DNA of 64,000 nucleotides from Cryptomeria japonica (GCF_030272615.1 NC_081410.1:187764119-187828118); one strand, 5' to 3'. Shown: positions 47,190-59,751, counted from the first letter of the stretch. A program made the numbers and translations. The notes: a model not told the origin generated them from the sequence alone.

Positions 47190-49138
47190 TTTAGCCCCCA
47201 CTTTAGCGGTCATATGAACACTACGTGCATATGCAAGCTAAAGTATGGAAAAGTAAACATTATTTGAAAAAGGATATATCCATAAGTCTGTCGAACGAAG
47301 CCCCCAGCGGTATCTGCAGTACACAGTTAGGAACCGCACCCTACAAAACACACGTTAGATCACAAAATCACCTAATGCTTACTAAGGAAGGTGATGAAAA
47401 TTCGAGGGTAGCTATATGCCCCCCCCCTATTTTGGCTTGCTAATTTTAGTGAGTAGAAACAGGGTATCATGTTTACCACTTCAAATTGTTAAAGAATATT
47501 GATGACAAATGCTCACAAGAAGATTTGATATGAGATCAAAAACTAATGGAGAATCATTTGGTAAGAAAGAGGACTAAATCTCAATTCCAACACAACAAAG
47601 AGTGTGAGGATTTGAGAGTTCTCTAACACAAGATGAAGGATGTAAATGGAAACAAAATGCAAAGAGAAGAAAAGAAAGGAAAAAAGCATGAATACACATA
47701 TTGGTGATCCATGAGAAGAATAGTGAGAGAGAAAACATGGACTTCTCACCCCTAGATCTTGTCTAGGTGATCCATGGGAAAAGGACATGGAAAACTAGCC
47801 CCTAGAGTCTATCTAGGTGATCCATGTAAGGGAGGAGAGTGAGAAAGTCTAGCCTTATGCCGCTAGTTCCACTCAACCTCGTGCATGTGTGTGTAAGGGA
47901 GTTAGAAGCACCTCATAGGAGTCTATGCCCGTGTATGCTACAACCTATATATGTATAGTACAAAAGCATGACATCTCGCTCTAAGAGTCTATGCTCTAGT
48001 TCCGAGAATAATCACCTTGCATAAAAGAAAAATGGAGACATCTCACTCTAAGAGTCTGTGCTCTGGTTCTGAGAATAATCACCTTGCATAAAAGAAAAAT
48101 GGAGACATCTCTCTCTAAGAGTCTATGCTCTGGTTCCGAGAATGACCCATTGCTCACAAAGTGTAATTTTTATGTCATAAGAAAAGTAGAACAAGGATAC
48201 CTACCTTCATCACAAAAGAAGATACCCCAAAAATGCAACAATGTCATAGATCCAAGCAAGAGAGTTTTGCACTCTTTAAGCCAGGATAAGATAGTTGAAA
48301 AGGGATATCTTGTAGTATGTGTAAAGGAGATCCTTAGAGGAGAAGAGATCTTTGTACAAAAGACACCTATCCCTGAGAGGAATTGTCTTAGATAAATATA
48401 ACATCTTCTAGAATAAGACAAACAAGAGAATAAGAATGCAATACTTTCTTCTTTTGCGAGGTGAAAGTGATTCTTAATGAAGGATGACGCTCTTTTTTTA
48501 ACCCAATTGGGAGAGTGAATTCATTATGGATGTATTTTACCAAGTGCAAAAGAGGTTGTAGTCAAGGACTTACACCTCTTGTAAGAGAGAATCATTGAAC
48601 AAACAACAACAAATGCATACAAGGAATAACATCAAGTAATAAAGTTCACACCATCCATGAAATAGGAAAAAGTGGATCCTTAGATAAAAATAAGGAAAGA
48701 TCATTGCCTCCCAAGAATAAGGACAATGAGAAGGACTTACACAATCTTCGAGGGAGAGATTTAGACATAAGCAAAATGTACTACATACTCACATGAGTTC
48801 ATGCCAGCAAGACATTAGTGTATGTAAAATGCTCCTCACAAGAAGTGGGTAGGATAAGAAAGAGAATACACATCTTCTCCCATTTCTAGGAAAAGAGGAT
48901 TTCTAAAGAAAAGATGATCAATATTTCTACACTATTATCCCAAAGGGAAATTTTAACCATAAAAAGAAGAGATGTATGAAATCTCTCTTGTCCTCATAGG
49001 AACATAGAAAATTAGGCTATTATGTTGCTTCAAAAAATATGATTGCAATTGAAATTGTACCATCATGAATGACAATGAGCCCCCAGTAAATGAGCTACCA
49101 ATGTCACATAATGATGAGCAACATAATAGCCATTAATG
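47190..49138 (-). other. 3' noncoding half of element B with short repeats
   Basis: The polypurine tract AGTGGGGGCTAAA (minus strand) abuts the LTR at 47190. A 67-base unit (ACATCTC-CTCTAAGAGTCT...ATGGAG) repeats 2.6 times at 47971-48146, and TAGGTGATCCATG-type words recur at 47703, 47766 and 47816. No protein-like ORF: the pol genes expected here in a full element are absent. Confidence 0.8.
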
Positions 49139-52100
49139 TTATTTAAAGATATGATAGATCGAATGAGGTATTTGAATATGACATGCTAAATGCTCAACTA
49201 TAAGTGAGATCAAAAACATGTATAAAATGATAAAAATTGAAGAAGAAAAGTCACAAGAAATCTTAGAAGAGGGATGAGTGTGATTTATTAGAGCCTTATC
49301 CCTAGAGAAAAGGACTTTACGATGAATAGGAAATAAAGATTCATAAGTGGTTTTAGAAATTTGAGGGGATTCATAAAGAGATTTGTTCATCGCCAAGATT
49401 TCCTTATGAGGGGAATGAGAGTTGATAGAAGTAGAAGATGATTTAGTTGAGGTGAGATCATCATCACTACTAAATATAGCATTCACATTGAGAGACGGTC
49501 TTTTAGATGCTTTGGTGGGCTTAGAAAGATTATATCCAAGTCCAAATGAATATTCATGCATGTTATGTTCTAAAGGAACTTTAATTCCTTGTTCATTTGT
49601 GCCACAACCATTTCCACTATAGCCACTCTTAGCCAAAATGTGAAAACCACGACCATAAAGAGATGCTAAATCTGAGAGAGATGGTGATGCCCCATAGGTC
49701 TCAGTGCTATTTGTATTAGAGGAAGATGTTGAAGAGTTATTTGAATCCGAGGTAGCCATAAAGTTGTTACTGAATTGCTTAGACAAAGTGGGCTTCTCTT
49801 TAGTTTCTTCCTTAGATTTTCCCTTCTCAATCTTAGGCACTCTATATTCTCCTACAAAAGTAGGGTTAAAGTCTAAAGATCCCCAATCATCTTCTGCAAG
49901 AACCTTCTCAGGATCAAAAGCCTTTTCATGTGTAGATTCAAGTTGAGAAGAATCTTCTTCAGGAACTTTAGGCTCATCTAAAGAATTTTGAATATCAAAG
50001 GGCAGTGATTCATCCATAGGTATCCTGTTTAAAGAATCATCACTAGAAGAGGAAGGTTTAAAAGAACTCCCTTTGGAAGTAGATGTTTGCAAACAAGCTT
50101 GAAAATTAGTATCACCTATCAAGGTATATGTCTTATTGTTATAAATAAATTTAACTTGTCTATGCAATGTAGAGGGGACAGCTTGCATACTGTGAATCCA
50201 AGGTCTCCCTAATAACAAGTTGTATGTTAGATTTCCCAACATAACATGGATAGGAGTAGGTAAAGTAACAAGTCCCACTGTGATGGGTAAGGTGATAATA
50301 CCTAATGAAGACTTAGCCACATTATCAAAGCCTCGAATGGGATGAGAGTCAGGCTCAATAAGGGATGTATCCACATTCATCTTATGCAATAGATTAATGC
50401 TACACACATTAAGGCCAGAGCCATTATCTACCAGTGTTCGTCTTATAGCAGTGTCATTTATGATAACCACAATCATCAAGGGATCATATTGATGTTGAAT
50501 TTCACTAGTAGGCAATTCATCTTGAGTAAACACAATTTGAGCTTTAGGATTCATCACGGAGTTAACCAAAGATACTATATTACTAGATGTATTAGGTGGA
50601 GGAACATTCAAATCTTTCAAGGCATCTTGTAACATTCCATGATGAGCAAAAGAAGTTTGGATCAAATCCCAAAGGGATATCTTTGCCGGAGTAGTTTTAA
50701 GTTGTTCAATAAGATCATAGTCCTTAATAAGCATTTGTGAAATACGAGGAGCTTGAGGAAGAATAGGTTGGGAAGGAGGAAGTGAAGTTGGGCTAACTGG
50801 AGGAGGATTAGGTTGCCTATTGTTTCTTGTGTTATAGGTATGAGCAACCACATTATAACTCTCTCTAGTCAGTTGCTTAGCATACTCATAAGGGCTCTTA
50901 GTAGAATAACCTCCTTGCACAGTAATAATAGGTTTCTTAGGAGTGCAAAAAGAATCATTAGCATAACCACCTTGAACCACTAAGATAGGCTTATTTAAAG
51001 GTTGAGAATTTTGAGAAGGACAAGCACCTTGGATAGTGAAGAGAGGTTTGTTAGGTGTTTCATTCACATGTATCAAATTGATTGAGGATGGTTTAGAGGA
51101 ATGAACAAAAGTGTTGGAAGAATTATTGATAGTCTTCTCTTGCACTAAAATCTTATCAATTTTAGGAGAGATACAAGGGGTAGACATTGATGTTCTAGTA
51201 GGGAAAGTAATACTAGGAAAGGTCATATCATCCTCTATCATCAAAGGACCTACATGGGGAATAAACTCTTTAGGAGAAAGATCAACATTACTCTCTAAAG
51301 TCTCACTTTTGAGAGGGAGATCTTTGAAAGAGATGTTAACCATCTTGCTTTGAACTAGGGTATCCTTATGAGTAGAACCAAGTTGAGGAGAGGGAGATGC
51401 TTTATTTTTAGAGGGAGAATACTTGAGATTCAAGGAAGGTGAGAAACTATCAAGGGAGTTTTCAATCTTGATTTCATCCCCTTTGGCTAGGGTTATCTCA
51501 TAAGGTAGAGAATAATCTACACCTTCTTCTAATGGTTCATCCCAAATAGCAAGGTTGTTGAAAGGAATGTTTGAAGTATTGTTAATTTCAGGAGAGGAGA
51601 TGACGTTGTTTATTAATTCCTCATCCTTAGGAGGGAGAGGATCAATAGATGTGTTAAACTCATCCTCTTTCCTCAAAATATGTTCAATATGATCTTTAGG
51701 GGAGAGAGAGTTAAGGAAATTGCTTATTATTTCATCTTCTTTCTCTAACAAATGCTTATGGGTAAGACAAACTTTAGGAGAAGGGTAAGCGTTTATCATT
51801 AATTCATCATCTCTAGTGGGAATTTTGTTGGAAAAGGAAATTCCATCACTAGGAAATGTAGGGATAATTTCATCTTCTTGCACAAAAGGATCCTCATGAA
51901 GGGAGTGTTTTTTAGGAGGAACATGAACATATTTCTCCAAAGATTCATGCTTAGGAAGGAGATCTTTGAAAGGAGTGTTCATAACCTCTTGTTGCACTAA
52001 CATGCCCCCATTGGAAGGACCAATTTTAGGAGAAAATAAGTCAATGTCCATCAATACCTTTTCACTTGGAGAGGCATCATGTAGGGAAGGTGAAGTAACA

Positions 52101-52351
52101 TTAAGAAAGGTGTTTATGATATCATTCTCTTCCTCTAGGATAACTAAATAGGAAGGGCACATTTTAGGAAAATTGTCAAGATCACTCTTAAAGTCCTCAT
52201 CCTTAGAGCATGGGAGAGTCTCAAAGGGATTGGTGGCAACTCTTTTAGGCACTAAAATGTTGTTATAGATGGGGGGAGGTTCTTTAGGAGAAGGAAAAAT
52301 TGAAACAAGGGAAGCTAACCCATTATCACATCTATGAAATGAATGCATCAT
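49139..52351 (-). CDS. gag/protease-like polyprotein with G-patch, element B
   Basis: An unbroken 1070-codon ORF. The first ~430 residues are Ser/Pro/Asp/Glu-rich with loose repeats of the type LPKHESLEK and SPKxxLxHxDxL. Three VQGGY-type repeats (IQGACP, VQGGYAND, VQGGYSTK) lie at about residues 430-490. A retropepsin-like domain follows with LVDNGSGLNVCS near residue 637 (DNG in place of D-T/S-G, a form seen in plant gypsy/Tat proteases) and LLGRPWIH near 690. A G-patch-like segment (GRGFHILAKSGYSGNGCG) is near residue 900, and a hydrophobic stretch (SSIFIILYMFLISLIV) near the end. A classical gag core and zinc knuckle are not evident. ATG at 52351 lies about 330 bases from the primer site. 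Confidence 0.72.
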   Translation of the reverse strand: MMHSFHRCDNGLASLVSIFPSPKEPPPIYNNILVPKRVATNPFETLPCSKDEDFKSDLDNFPKMCPSYLVILEEENDIINTFLNVTSPSLHDASPSEKVLMDIDLFSPKIGPSNGGMLVQQEVMNTPFKDLLPKHESLEKYVHVPPKKHSLHEDPFVQEDEIIPTFPSDGISFSNKIPTRDDELMINAYPSPKVCLTHKHLLEKEDEIISNFLNSLSPKDHIEHILRKEDEFNTSIDPLPPKDEELINNVISSPEINNTSNIPFNNLAIWDEPLEEGVDYSLPYEITLAKGDEIKIENSLDSFSPSLNLKYSPSKNKASPSPQLGSTHKDTLVQSKMVNISFKDLPLKSETLESNVDLSPKEFIPHVGPLMIEDDMTFPSITFPTRTSMSTPCISPKIDKILVQEKTINNSSNTFVHSSKPSSINLIHVNETPNKPLFTIQGACPSQNSQPLNKPILVVQGGYANDSFCTPKKPIITVQGGYSTKSPYEYAKQLTRESYNVVAHTYNTRNNRQPNPPPVSPTSLPPSQPILPQAPRISQMLIKDYDLIEQLKTTPAKISLWDLIQTSFAHHGMLQDALKDLNVPPPNTSSNIVSLVNSVMNPKAQIVFTQDELPTSEIQHQYDPLMIVVIINDTAIRRTLVDNGSGLNVCSINLLHKMNVDTSLIEPDSHPIRGFDNVAKSSLGIITLPITVGLVTLPTPIHVMLGNLTYNLLLGRPWIHSMQAVPSTLHRQVKFIYNNKTYTLIGDTNFQACLQTSTSKGSSFKPSSSSDDSLNRIPMDESLPFDIQNSLDEPKVPEEDSSQLESTHEKAFDPEKVLAEDDWGSLDFNPTFVGEYRVPKIEKGKSKEETKEKPTLSKQFSNNFMATSDSNNSSTSSSNTNSTETYGASPSLSDLASLYGRGFHILAKSGYSGNGCGTNEQGIKVPLEHNMHEYSFGLGYNLSKPTKASKRPSLNVNAIFSSDDDLTSTKSSSTSINSHSPHKEILAMNKSLYESPQISKTTYESLFPIHRKVLFSRDKALINHTHPSSKISCDFSSSIFIILYMFLISLIVEHLACHIQIPHSIYHIFK

Positions 52352-52680
52352 GACAACAATTTTCCTCTTTCAAATGATAACACATGCAAAATAGAAGGAA
52401 ATGTTTAATTTTAACCAATGAAAGCACTTAGAATGTAGATTTAGAAAATGAAATTTATGATTCAAATGAGTTCCTAAATCAGATTTGAAATTATTGATCC
52501 CAATTAAGCTATCCACAAGTTCAACTTTGAATTGAAAAATTAGGGTTTTAGCAAAAAATTTCCTCTAAATTTTTTGAATCTTGCAGGAAATTAAAACTTG
52601 TAAATACAAATTTGAATTTGAAATAGCATAAACACTCAAATTTGAAAACATAAATCAGAATTAGAGAAGATTGGAATTCA
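52352..52680 (-). other. 5' leader of element B
   Basis: AT-rich sequence between primer site and ORF start, rich in AAATTTGAA-type words. It presumably holds the packaging signal; nothing more specific is visible. Confidence 0.6.
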
Positions 52681-52697
52681 CGTCGGGTTCACCAAAA
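52681..52697 (-). other. Putative primer-binding site of element B
   Basis: On the minus strand TTTTGGTGAACCCGACG follows the 5' LTR. TGGTGAACCCGACG could pair with a tRNA 3' end other than initiator Met; I cannot name the tRNA from memory. Confidence 0.65.
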
Positions 52698-54340
52698 TGT
52701 GTAGGAGAAAAAGTGACACTAAGCAAACATACCCTAATCTCACTTTCAATCACACATTTGTGGAATACGAAAGAGCCTAGAGGTATCACATAATTGACTA
52801 CTCCCTTTTGTGGAAAAGAGAGCCACGGGCTACCTATTAGGATTTCTATTCCTTTGTTGTAATTGAAAGATAAAAGTGATGCAAGTTCAATCCCTAACCC
52901 TAAAGTGCAAGTATGAACTACTAACAAGATTGCAGAATTGAACTTAAACAATGGAAAGCTGTAAACACAAGGACAAGACAAGAATGTAAATGCATACCCA
53001 GTGTTAAAATATGAGTGAAAATGTTTGGGACGGGGGCGCGGGTGCCACTGTCCTGATTCTGCCCCTGAAACTGCTCCTGAAACTGCTGTTTTGCAACCTG
53101 AAAAGCTGTCAAAAATGCTGAAAATTGTTGTCTGACAGAAGGACCAGGGCACCCAGCGCACCTGTCCTGGCAGGACTAGGGTGCCCCACGCCCTTGTCCT
53201 GGTCTTTTTCTCTGAAATTTGGTGTGTTGTCCCGTCTCAGTCTGCTGTCGTCGGATCTGCAACTTGCGGCGTCGTCCGAATCCCAAAATCTGCACTTATA
53301 TCTAAAAAGGTGTTTTGGGCGGCTATATAGGGTTTTGCCTTAGTCAAACCCCACTTTGGTGATTTCCACCTCCATGAATAGCCAAGTTGTATTGTAAAAG
53401 TAGTGTGTGTGCAGACCTTGTGTGTGTGCAAGATTCTAAAATGCAAGTAAGCAAACTAGAGCAACCTAGAAAGTAAACCCTAATTGCTTGTAAATGATAA
53501 TGTAAATGCTCCAAATCAAGATGCAAAGTGATATAAAGCATGAATACAAATGATATAATGAGGCTTATGCAAAGACATGAAAATAACATGAAATCATACC
53601 CAACCCCAAGGGAGAGGTACAAGCCAATCTTCAGTCAGTGATCTCCTATTGCTCTTCAATGTCTTCAAAGCCCTAAATAGATGAATGAAATTGATGAATG
53701 CTTGATGGATGGATGTTGAATGTTGTTGAAGTCTTCAAAGATCTTCTCTTTCGCTGCATAGAAGGTCCTTGAAACCAAAATTCGGATCCTTTCAAATGAA
53801 GAAAGAGAGCTCTTATATATGAAACCCTAGGTCTTAATTTCAACTTTTGGCCAACCTAGAGATTGAATCTCCCACCAATTTCTTGGGGTTAAGCTTTATT
53901 TTATGATTGGATCATGCTCCTAAAATTTCGGGAAAAATGTCTGGGACCGTGTGCACTCTGGGCGCCACGGTCCCGACAACTTTTCACCAAATTTTCAAGG
54001 TCGTCGGATATGATGATTTTAGAGAGAATCCCAAAGTTACAAGTGATTTCGAGATGTTTTAACCCCCGAAATCAAGCCCCCAAGTTCAAAATAGGACCTA
54101 ATTAGGGTTTTTGATTAAATGATGTATTGGAAGAATAAAATGAAAGGGGCACACTTTAATGAAAAGGGCCCAACTTTATGATATGGGAGATGATGAAATA
54201 GGACCTTAGACCTAATTAATTTGATTAATTAAGTGCTAAAGGGAAAATGCAATGCAAAATGCAAAATGCGCCAAGGCGGGTGCTAAACTAGGTGTGAAAT
54301 TGTACCACCCTAGCAAGTGCATACAATTTACGATGCTACA
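52698..54340 (-). repeat. 5' LTR of element B
   Basis: Near-identical to 45548-47189, differing by scattered single bases, mostly transitions (for example accc/gccc near 52729). Followed by aaagg at 54341. Confidence 0.93.
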
Positions 54341-57300
54341 AAAGGCTATATGGTATAAGTTGGAGACTCTTAATGAAGATGGACCTATAGTGAAGATTTC
54401 TAAACTTGATGTTTACCAGGTGATATATGAAAACTTGAAGATGGAAGAAGATGAAAAGATTACTGCATTCATGGAAAGGGTAAATGAGATTGTTATGGGA
54501 ATTCAATGTTGTGGTGGAACTCTAAGCGAACATGAAATTGTTTCTAAAGTCTTGAGAGCCCTACCACCATCTTAAAAAATGAAGGCTACTACTATTAATG
54601 AGTTGAGAACAATGGATAATACATCTGTCAATAGAGATACTTTGGTTGGGAAACTATTTGATTTTGAGCTTGAAGAATTTGGACCTTTTGGAGCTGTGAA
54701 GTTTGAATCTTCTTTTTATACATCTACATCTCCAATCGGTAAGCAAGACTGGAAAGCTTTATATGCAAAGGATTTGGAAGATATGAAGAGATAAGATGAT
54801 GAGTTTGAGCAACTTGAAGCACTAGTTTCTAGAAGGGTATCTAAAGGACCAGTAGGAAGTAAGTGTGAAGGAAATGAACCTTTTAAATGCTTTGCATGTA
54901 ATAAGATTGGTCATTTTGCATCTAGATGTCTTGAAAGGAATTCAAGATTTGAAGAAAGAGTTAGAAGATCATTTAAGCCTAACCCTGGATATCAGAACAA
55001 TTATAAATACAAGGAAAAAAAAGACAAATCATGCTACATAGCGGATGAGGAAGGCATTACCGATTCAAATGATGAACCGACAAAAGACTTTGCTATTGGA
55101 TCTGACAATGGGAAGGAAAGGATATTCCTAGCTATCAAGGAAGATGATCCAGCACTGGAAGAGAATGTACCTGAAGAGAAGACACTTGCTGCTAAAATTG
55201 AAGACAAGGATGAATGGGTAATTGATAGCAGTTGTTTACATCATATGACTGGTGATAAAGGGAAGTTTCTATCTTTGCAATAATTTGATGGTGGTCTAGT
55301 TATATTTGGAGATGACAAGGCATGTATGATCAAAGGAAAAGGAACTATGTCATTGGATGGTAAGAACAATATTGACAATGTTTATTATGTTGAAGGTTTG
55401 AGGCATAATCTTTTGAGTGTAGACAATTGGTAGACAAGGGATCTCAATTATAGGTCAAGGATGGAAAATGCAAAATCATTAACAAATTTGGCTTGGAGAT
55501 TGCAACCAGTACAAAGACAAAAGGTAATATATTTCATTTGAACTCCAATGAGAAGATATGTTTGATTACATAGATTGATGAGAGTTGGCTATGGGATAAA
55601 AGGATGTGTCATGTAAATTTTGATTGCAGTGTGAAGATCAGTTCAACTAAGGTAGTTAGGGATATACCTAATATTATGAGGCCCTATAATCCAATATGTA
55701 AAGAATGTCAAATGGGTAAATAGATCAGAACCTCTTTCAAAAGTATACAAGATAAATCAAAAGATGTTCTTAATCTTATTCATACTAATTTGTGTGGCCC
55801 TGCTAGAGTTAAAAGTGTTCAAGGTGATAGATATTTCATGCTAATCATTGATGGTTATTCTAGAATGATGTGGGTTACCTTTCTGAGAGAAAAATATAAA
55901 GCATTTTAAAAGTTTAAAATCTTTAAGGCTAAAGTGGAAATTGGGATAGGATTGAATATTAAATGTTTGAGATTAGATCATGGTGGAGAATTCACATCCG
56001 GTGAGTTTAATAACTTTTGTGACAAGCATGGTATAAGAAGACACTTTTTTGCTCCCCAGACACCTCAGGAGAATGGAGTTGTGGAAAGGAAGAACAAAAC
56101 TATCTTGTATGTTGCTAGAACAATGATGATGGAAGCTAGTATACCTCATATCTACTAGAGATAAGCAGTGAGCATAATGGTTTATACATTCAACATAATA
56201 CATGTCAAAGGAGAAACTAGTAAGACACCTTATGAATTATGGTTTGGAAATACACCTACAGTTAAGTATTTCAGAATTTTTGGTAGTAAAGGTTATATCA
56301 GGAGAGATGATATTATTGGGAAATTTGATCCTAGATGTGATGAAGGCATATTTATTGGTTATTCTAATGAAAGCAAAGCATATAGATGTTATAACAAGAG
56401 ATTGCAGAGAATTGTGGAGAGTGCTAATGTTAAAGTAGATGAGCTGAACGGAAGTCAAATTGAAGTTTATGAGAAGGAACTGGAAGTGGAAATGATTATA
56501 TTTGAACCAGTAGCACCTTTACTAGAACAGAGAGTTAAACCAGTTACTCTAGCAACATCACAAAATTCTACAGTAACTGAAGAACAGGGAAGAGGAATAG
56601 AAAGTCAGAAGACTCCTAGGTATGTGAGATTGAATCATTTAGAAAATCAATTCATTCGAGATAAGAGCAATGGAGTGATGACAAGAAGAAGACTGGCAAC
56701 TAATGAGGTATGTTTAATTTTATAAGTTGAACTGGTATCAGTAATTGAGGCATGTAAAGATGAATATTGGTTGAAAGCTATGGAAGAAGAATTAGATCAG
56801 ATTGAGAAAAATAACACATGGACCTTGGTTCCCCGGCCTAAAAATAAAAATGTTATTGGAACTAAATGGGTTTTTAGGAATATATAGAATGAGAATGGTC
56901 AAGTTATAAGGAATAAGGCTAGATTGGTTTGTAAGGATATTCTCAAAAGGAAGGAATTGATTATGGAGACACTTTTGTACTTGTAGCCAGGATTGAAGTA
57001 GTAAGATTATTTTTTGCCTATGCTGCTTATAAAAACTACAAGGTTTATCAAATGGATGTTAAATGTGCATTTTTGAATGGGGATCTTGATGAGAAAGTTT
57101 ATATTGAGCAACCTAATGGTTTTTCACTATCGAATGATACATATATGTTTTGCAAGTTAAGCAAAGCTTTATATGGATTGAAACAAGCACATAGAGCTTG
57201 GTATGCAAGGTTGGATAAATATCTTTTGAAGCTTGGTTTTTCTAAGGGTAGTGCTGATAATAATTTATATTATAAGACAATGATGGTGATACACTGATTA

Positions 57301-58239
57301 TTGAAGTATTTGTTGATGATATTATTTTTGGAGTTCAAGATAAGTTATGCATAGAATTTTCTAAGAATATGGAGAAAGAATTTGAGATGTCTATGATTGG
57401 TGAAATGAAATTCTCCTTAAGTTTGTAGATTACTCAGATTGACAAAGGTATTTTTATCTGTCAAACTAAATATGCTAAGGAATTGTTGAAGAAATTTGGT
57501 ATGGGAGATTCTAAACCGGTAAGAACTCTTATGGTTATAAGTGAGAAATTGACAAGAAAAAATATTTTTGCACCAATAAATCCTACAAGATACGAATCTA
57601 TGATTGGAGATCTGCTTTATTTGACTCAGACTAGGCCTGACGTTATGAATGTTGTTTGTATTGTTTCAATATTTTAGAGTGCTCCTAGAGAAAATCATGA
57701 GATGGTGGTGAAAAGGATTTTTAGATACTTGCAAGGTACATCAAAATATGGCTTATGGTACCCTATGGATGATAACTTTACTTTATGTGCATATACAGAT
57801 GCTGATTGGGATGGAGATGTTGATGACCGGAAAAGTACTAACAATGGAGCTTTATTTCTTGGAAAGAAGTTGGTTTCATGGATCAACAAGAAACAATCAT
57901 GTACTTCTTTATCTACTGTTGAAGCTAAGTATGTTGCTGCTACTACTAACTGTACACAAGTTTTATGGATGAAGTAAATGTTGAAGGATATAAAGGTGGA
58001 TTGTGATGCATCGGTAGTTATTCACTATGATAACTCTGCTGCTATTTCATTCTTAAACAAAGCACATATCTATCAAGTATAACATTTTGAAGGAGAAGGT
58101 GGAAGAAAATGAAGTTAGACTGGTTTATGTGAACATTAAAGAACAGATTGCAAATATTTTCACTAAACCTTTATCCAAGGAATCATTTAAGTACCTGAGA
58201 GGTAGATGGGGAGTTTCTGCCCCTCCGGTAGAGACTTGA
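54341..58239 (+). pseudogene. gag-pol of copia A, main segment
   Basis: In order: gag core (YENLKMEEDEKITAFMERV, 54430); CCHC knuckle CFACNKIGHFASRC (about 54888); protease WVIDSSCLHHMTGDK (about 55215), where the catalytic DSG has become DSS; pre-integrase block (about 55590); integrase with LIIDGYSRMMWVTF (55840), LDHGGEFTSGEF (55977) and NGVVERKNKTIL (56075); RT with MDVKCAFLNGDLDE (57052), LKQAHRAWYARLDK and VFVDDIIFG (57310); LTQTRPDVM (57625); and RNase H with DRKSTN, SLSTVEAKYVA and a final APPVET before TGA at 58237. Many stops and frameshifts, so non-functional. Confidence 0.9.
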
Positions 58240-58573
58240 TTGATGCGGTTTGGCATCAGTCTGACATGCATTATCAGATACTATTCATTTTGGCACTGAT
58301 GTGGGATACTACTATTGAGAGGGAGTAGTCAGCTTTGTGATTCAGTGGTTGATGTTTTTTCTTTGATATTTTTGTCATATTTTTGGAATTGATGTCAAAG
58401 GGGGAGTGATATTGATGTGAAAAAGAAAAAGTAAAAGGGGAAGAGATATTGATAAGGAAGAGAAATTCAGAGCTTTACAAAGATATTATTCACAGGGGGA
58501 GACTTGTTTGGCATTTCTTGATACTTAAATTTTTTTCACATCTAGTGTTGCCATCAATGCCAAAGGGGGAGAT
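58240..58573 (+). other. 3' noncoding part and polypurine tract of copia A
   Basis: CCATCAATGCCAAAGGGGGAG directly precedes the 3' LTR. An extra copy-like GATGTCAAAGGGGGAG lies at 58392 and GAGAGGGAGTAG at 58317. No coding sequence. Confidence 0.8.
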
Positions 58574-59751
58574 TGTTGGCCATTTGGTGGAATTGATTAT
58601 GTGTTGCATTGATGTTTTGTCATTGATGCCAACACTAGCTATTTGGATGATTTACCAGCACCCTTCTGCTCTAGGTAGGTTGAGTGGTTTTTGGTTAACT
58701 TGGATCCGACATCATCTGATAGGCTCTGGTATAATCTGGTGATGGAATTGACTTGTTCATGATACATATACTCATATTTGTTCAGTTGGTTTTGGTCTAG
58801 TGATCAAATGCTATCTTTCTTGCTTGCTTGGAATCTTGGCTTGTGATTTTGGAAAGGGTTTCACCAGCAGAGCTTTTGGTGGTGATCTTTGATGAATTGC
58901 ATAAGTGGTGTTGGTGAAACTTATGGTGGAGTTTCAGGATGTTTTTGGTGATCATGTTTGAGACTTGGTGGATGGAGATCATTGTTGAAGCGTGTGGACC
59001 TATACTGGGTCCCTGTTGATCTAGGTTATAGATTGAATTTAATGTAATGTATGGATAAGACCTCTTGATGTATTTCCAAGATGTCTTATGTGTTTATATT
59101 ATTTATTTGGTCTAAGGCCAACATGGTTTGTAATTATGTAATTGGTTTATTGTTTGGTGGCTGACCTGATTGTTTATGGTCGAGGGTTTTATATATATAG
59201 ATGTAAGATCTCATTGTAGATCATCATGGTTATTATTAGAGGTTATAGTCAAGGAATGTAATGTGTGAATAATGTAATATCATTCAGGTAGAGGAGTTGG
59301 TCGATCATTGGAGATCAAATTGAGTTTATGTAAGAAGATTTATTCCTCCGGTATTGAGCTTAACTGGAACTATACTCAGGCATAGGAGATGCTATCTTTT
59401 GCAGTTCAACACTTCTCTGGATTATAGTTTGGCTCCTTTTGTGATGAGCAGTGTGGTCTAGGCTATTGGCCTTGCTATAAGTGCATTCCCCTTCATTATA
59501 ATTCGCATACTTACTGCATAAGTATTAGCTGACTATGGGTAGGATTCCTGCCGTGATTTTTTCCTTTACCGGGTTTTCCACATGTAAATCTTGGTGTTAT
59601 GTGTATGGTATTTATTCTATGATTATTGTTTATGCTTAATTAGATTAACTGCTATTCTGGTATTAAAGTTTAAATTGCTAATGGTTCCACTAATCTGTGA
59701 CAACTGATTCACCCCCCTCAGTTGTCTTCCAGTTATTTGAACTGTCTAACA
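58574..59751 (+). repeat. 3' LTR of copia A
   Basis: TGTTGGCCATTTGGTGG to AACTGTCTAACA, 1178 bp, with a shortened C-run (59709-59717). Matches the two pieces of the 5' LTR. Confidence 0.92.

Larger units (their letters stand above)
45548..54340 (-). mobile_element. Element B: gypsy/Tat-like, protease ORF but no RT
   Basis: An 8793-bp element with 1642- and 1643-bp LTRs (TGTGTAGGAG to GCTACA), exact aaagg target duplication, primer site and polypurine tract on the minus strand. The internal 5.5 kb holds one 1070-codon ORF and about 2 kb without coding. The protease looks like the gypsy/Tat type, yet no RT, RNase H or integrase is present. The LTRs are almost identical by eye, so this is probably the youngest complete insertion in the window. 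Confidence 0.88.
37588..59751 (+). mobile_element. Copia element A, with X and B nested inside
   Basis: Plus-strand Ty1/copia element. 5' LTR is split by X (37588-37927 and 44304-45182), primer site at 45185, gag to 45547, element B, then the rest of gag-pol (54341-58239), polypurine tract and 3' LTR (58574-59751). Flanks caaac (37583-37587) and taaac (59752-59756) match four of five. Without inserts it is about 7 kb. It sits inside solo LTR H, so it is younger than H. Confidence 0.9.

Noticed and set aside
52661-53161. 166-codon ORF at the right end of element B
   Set aside because: It spans the LTR edge and repeats the frame found at 45535-45825 in the other LTR; an LTR artefact.
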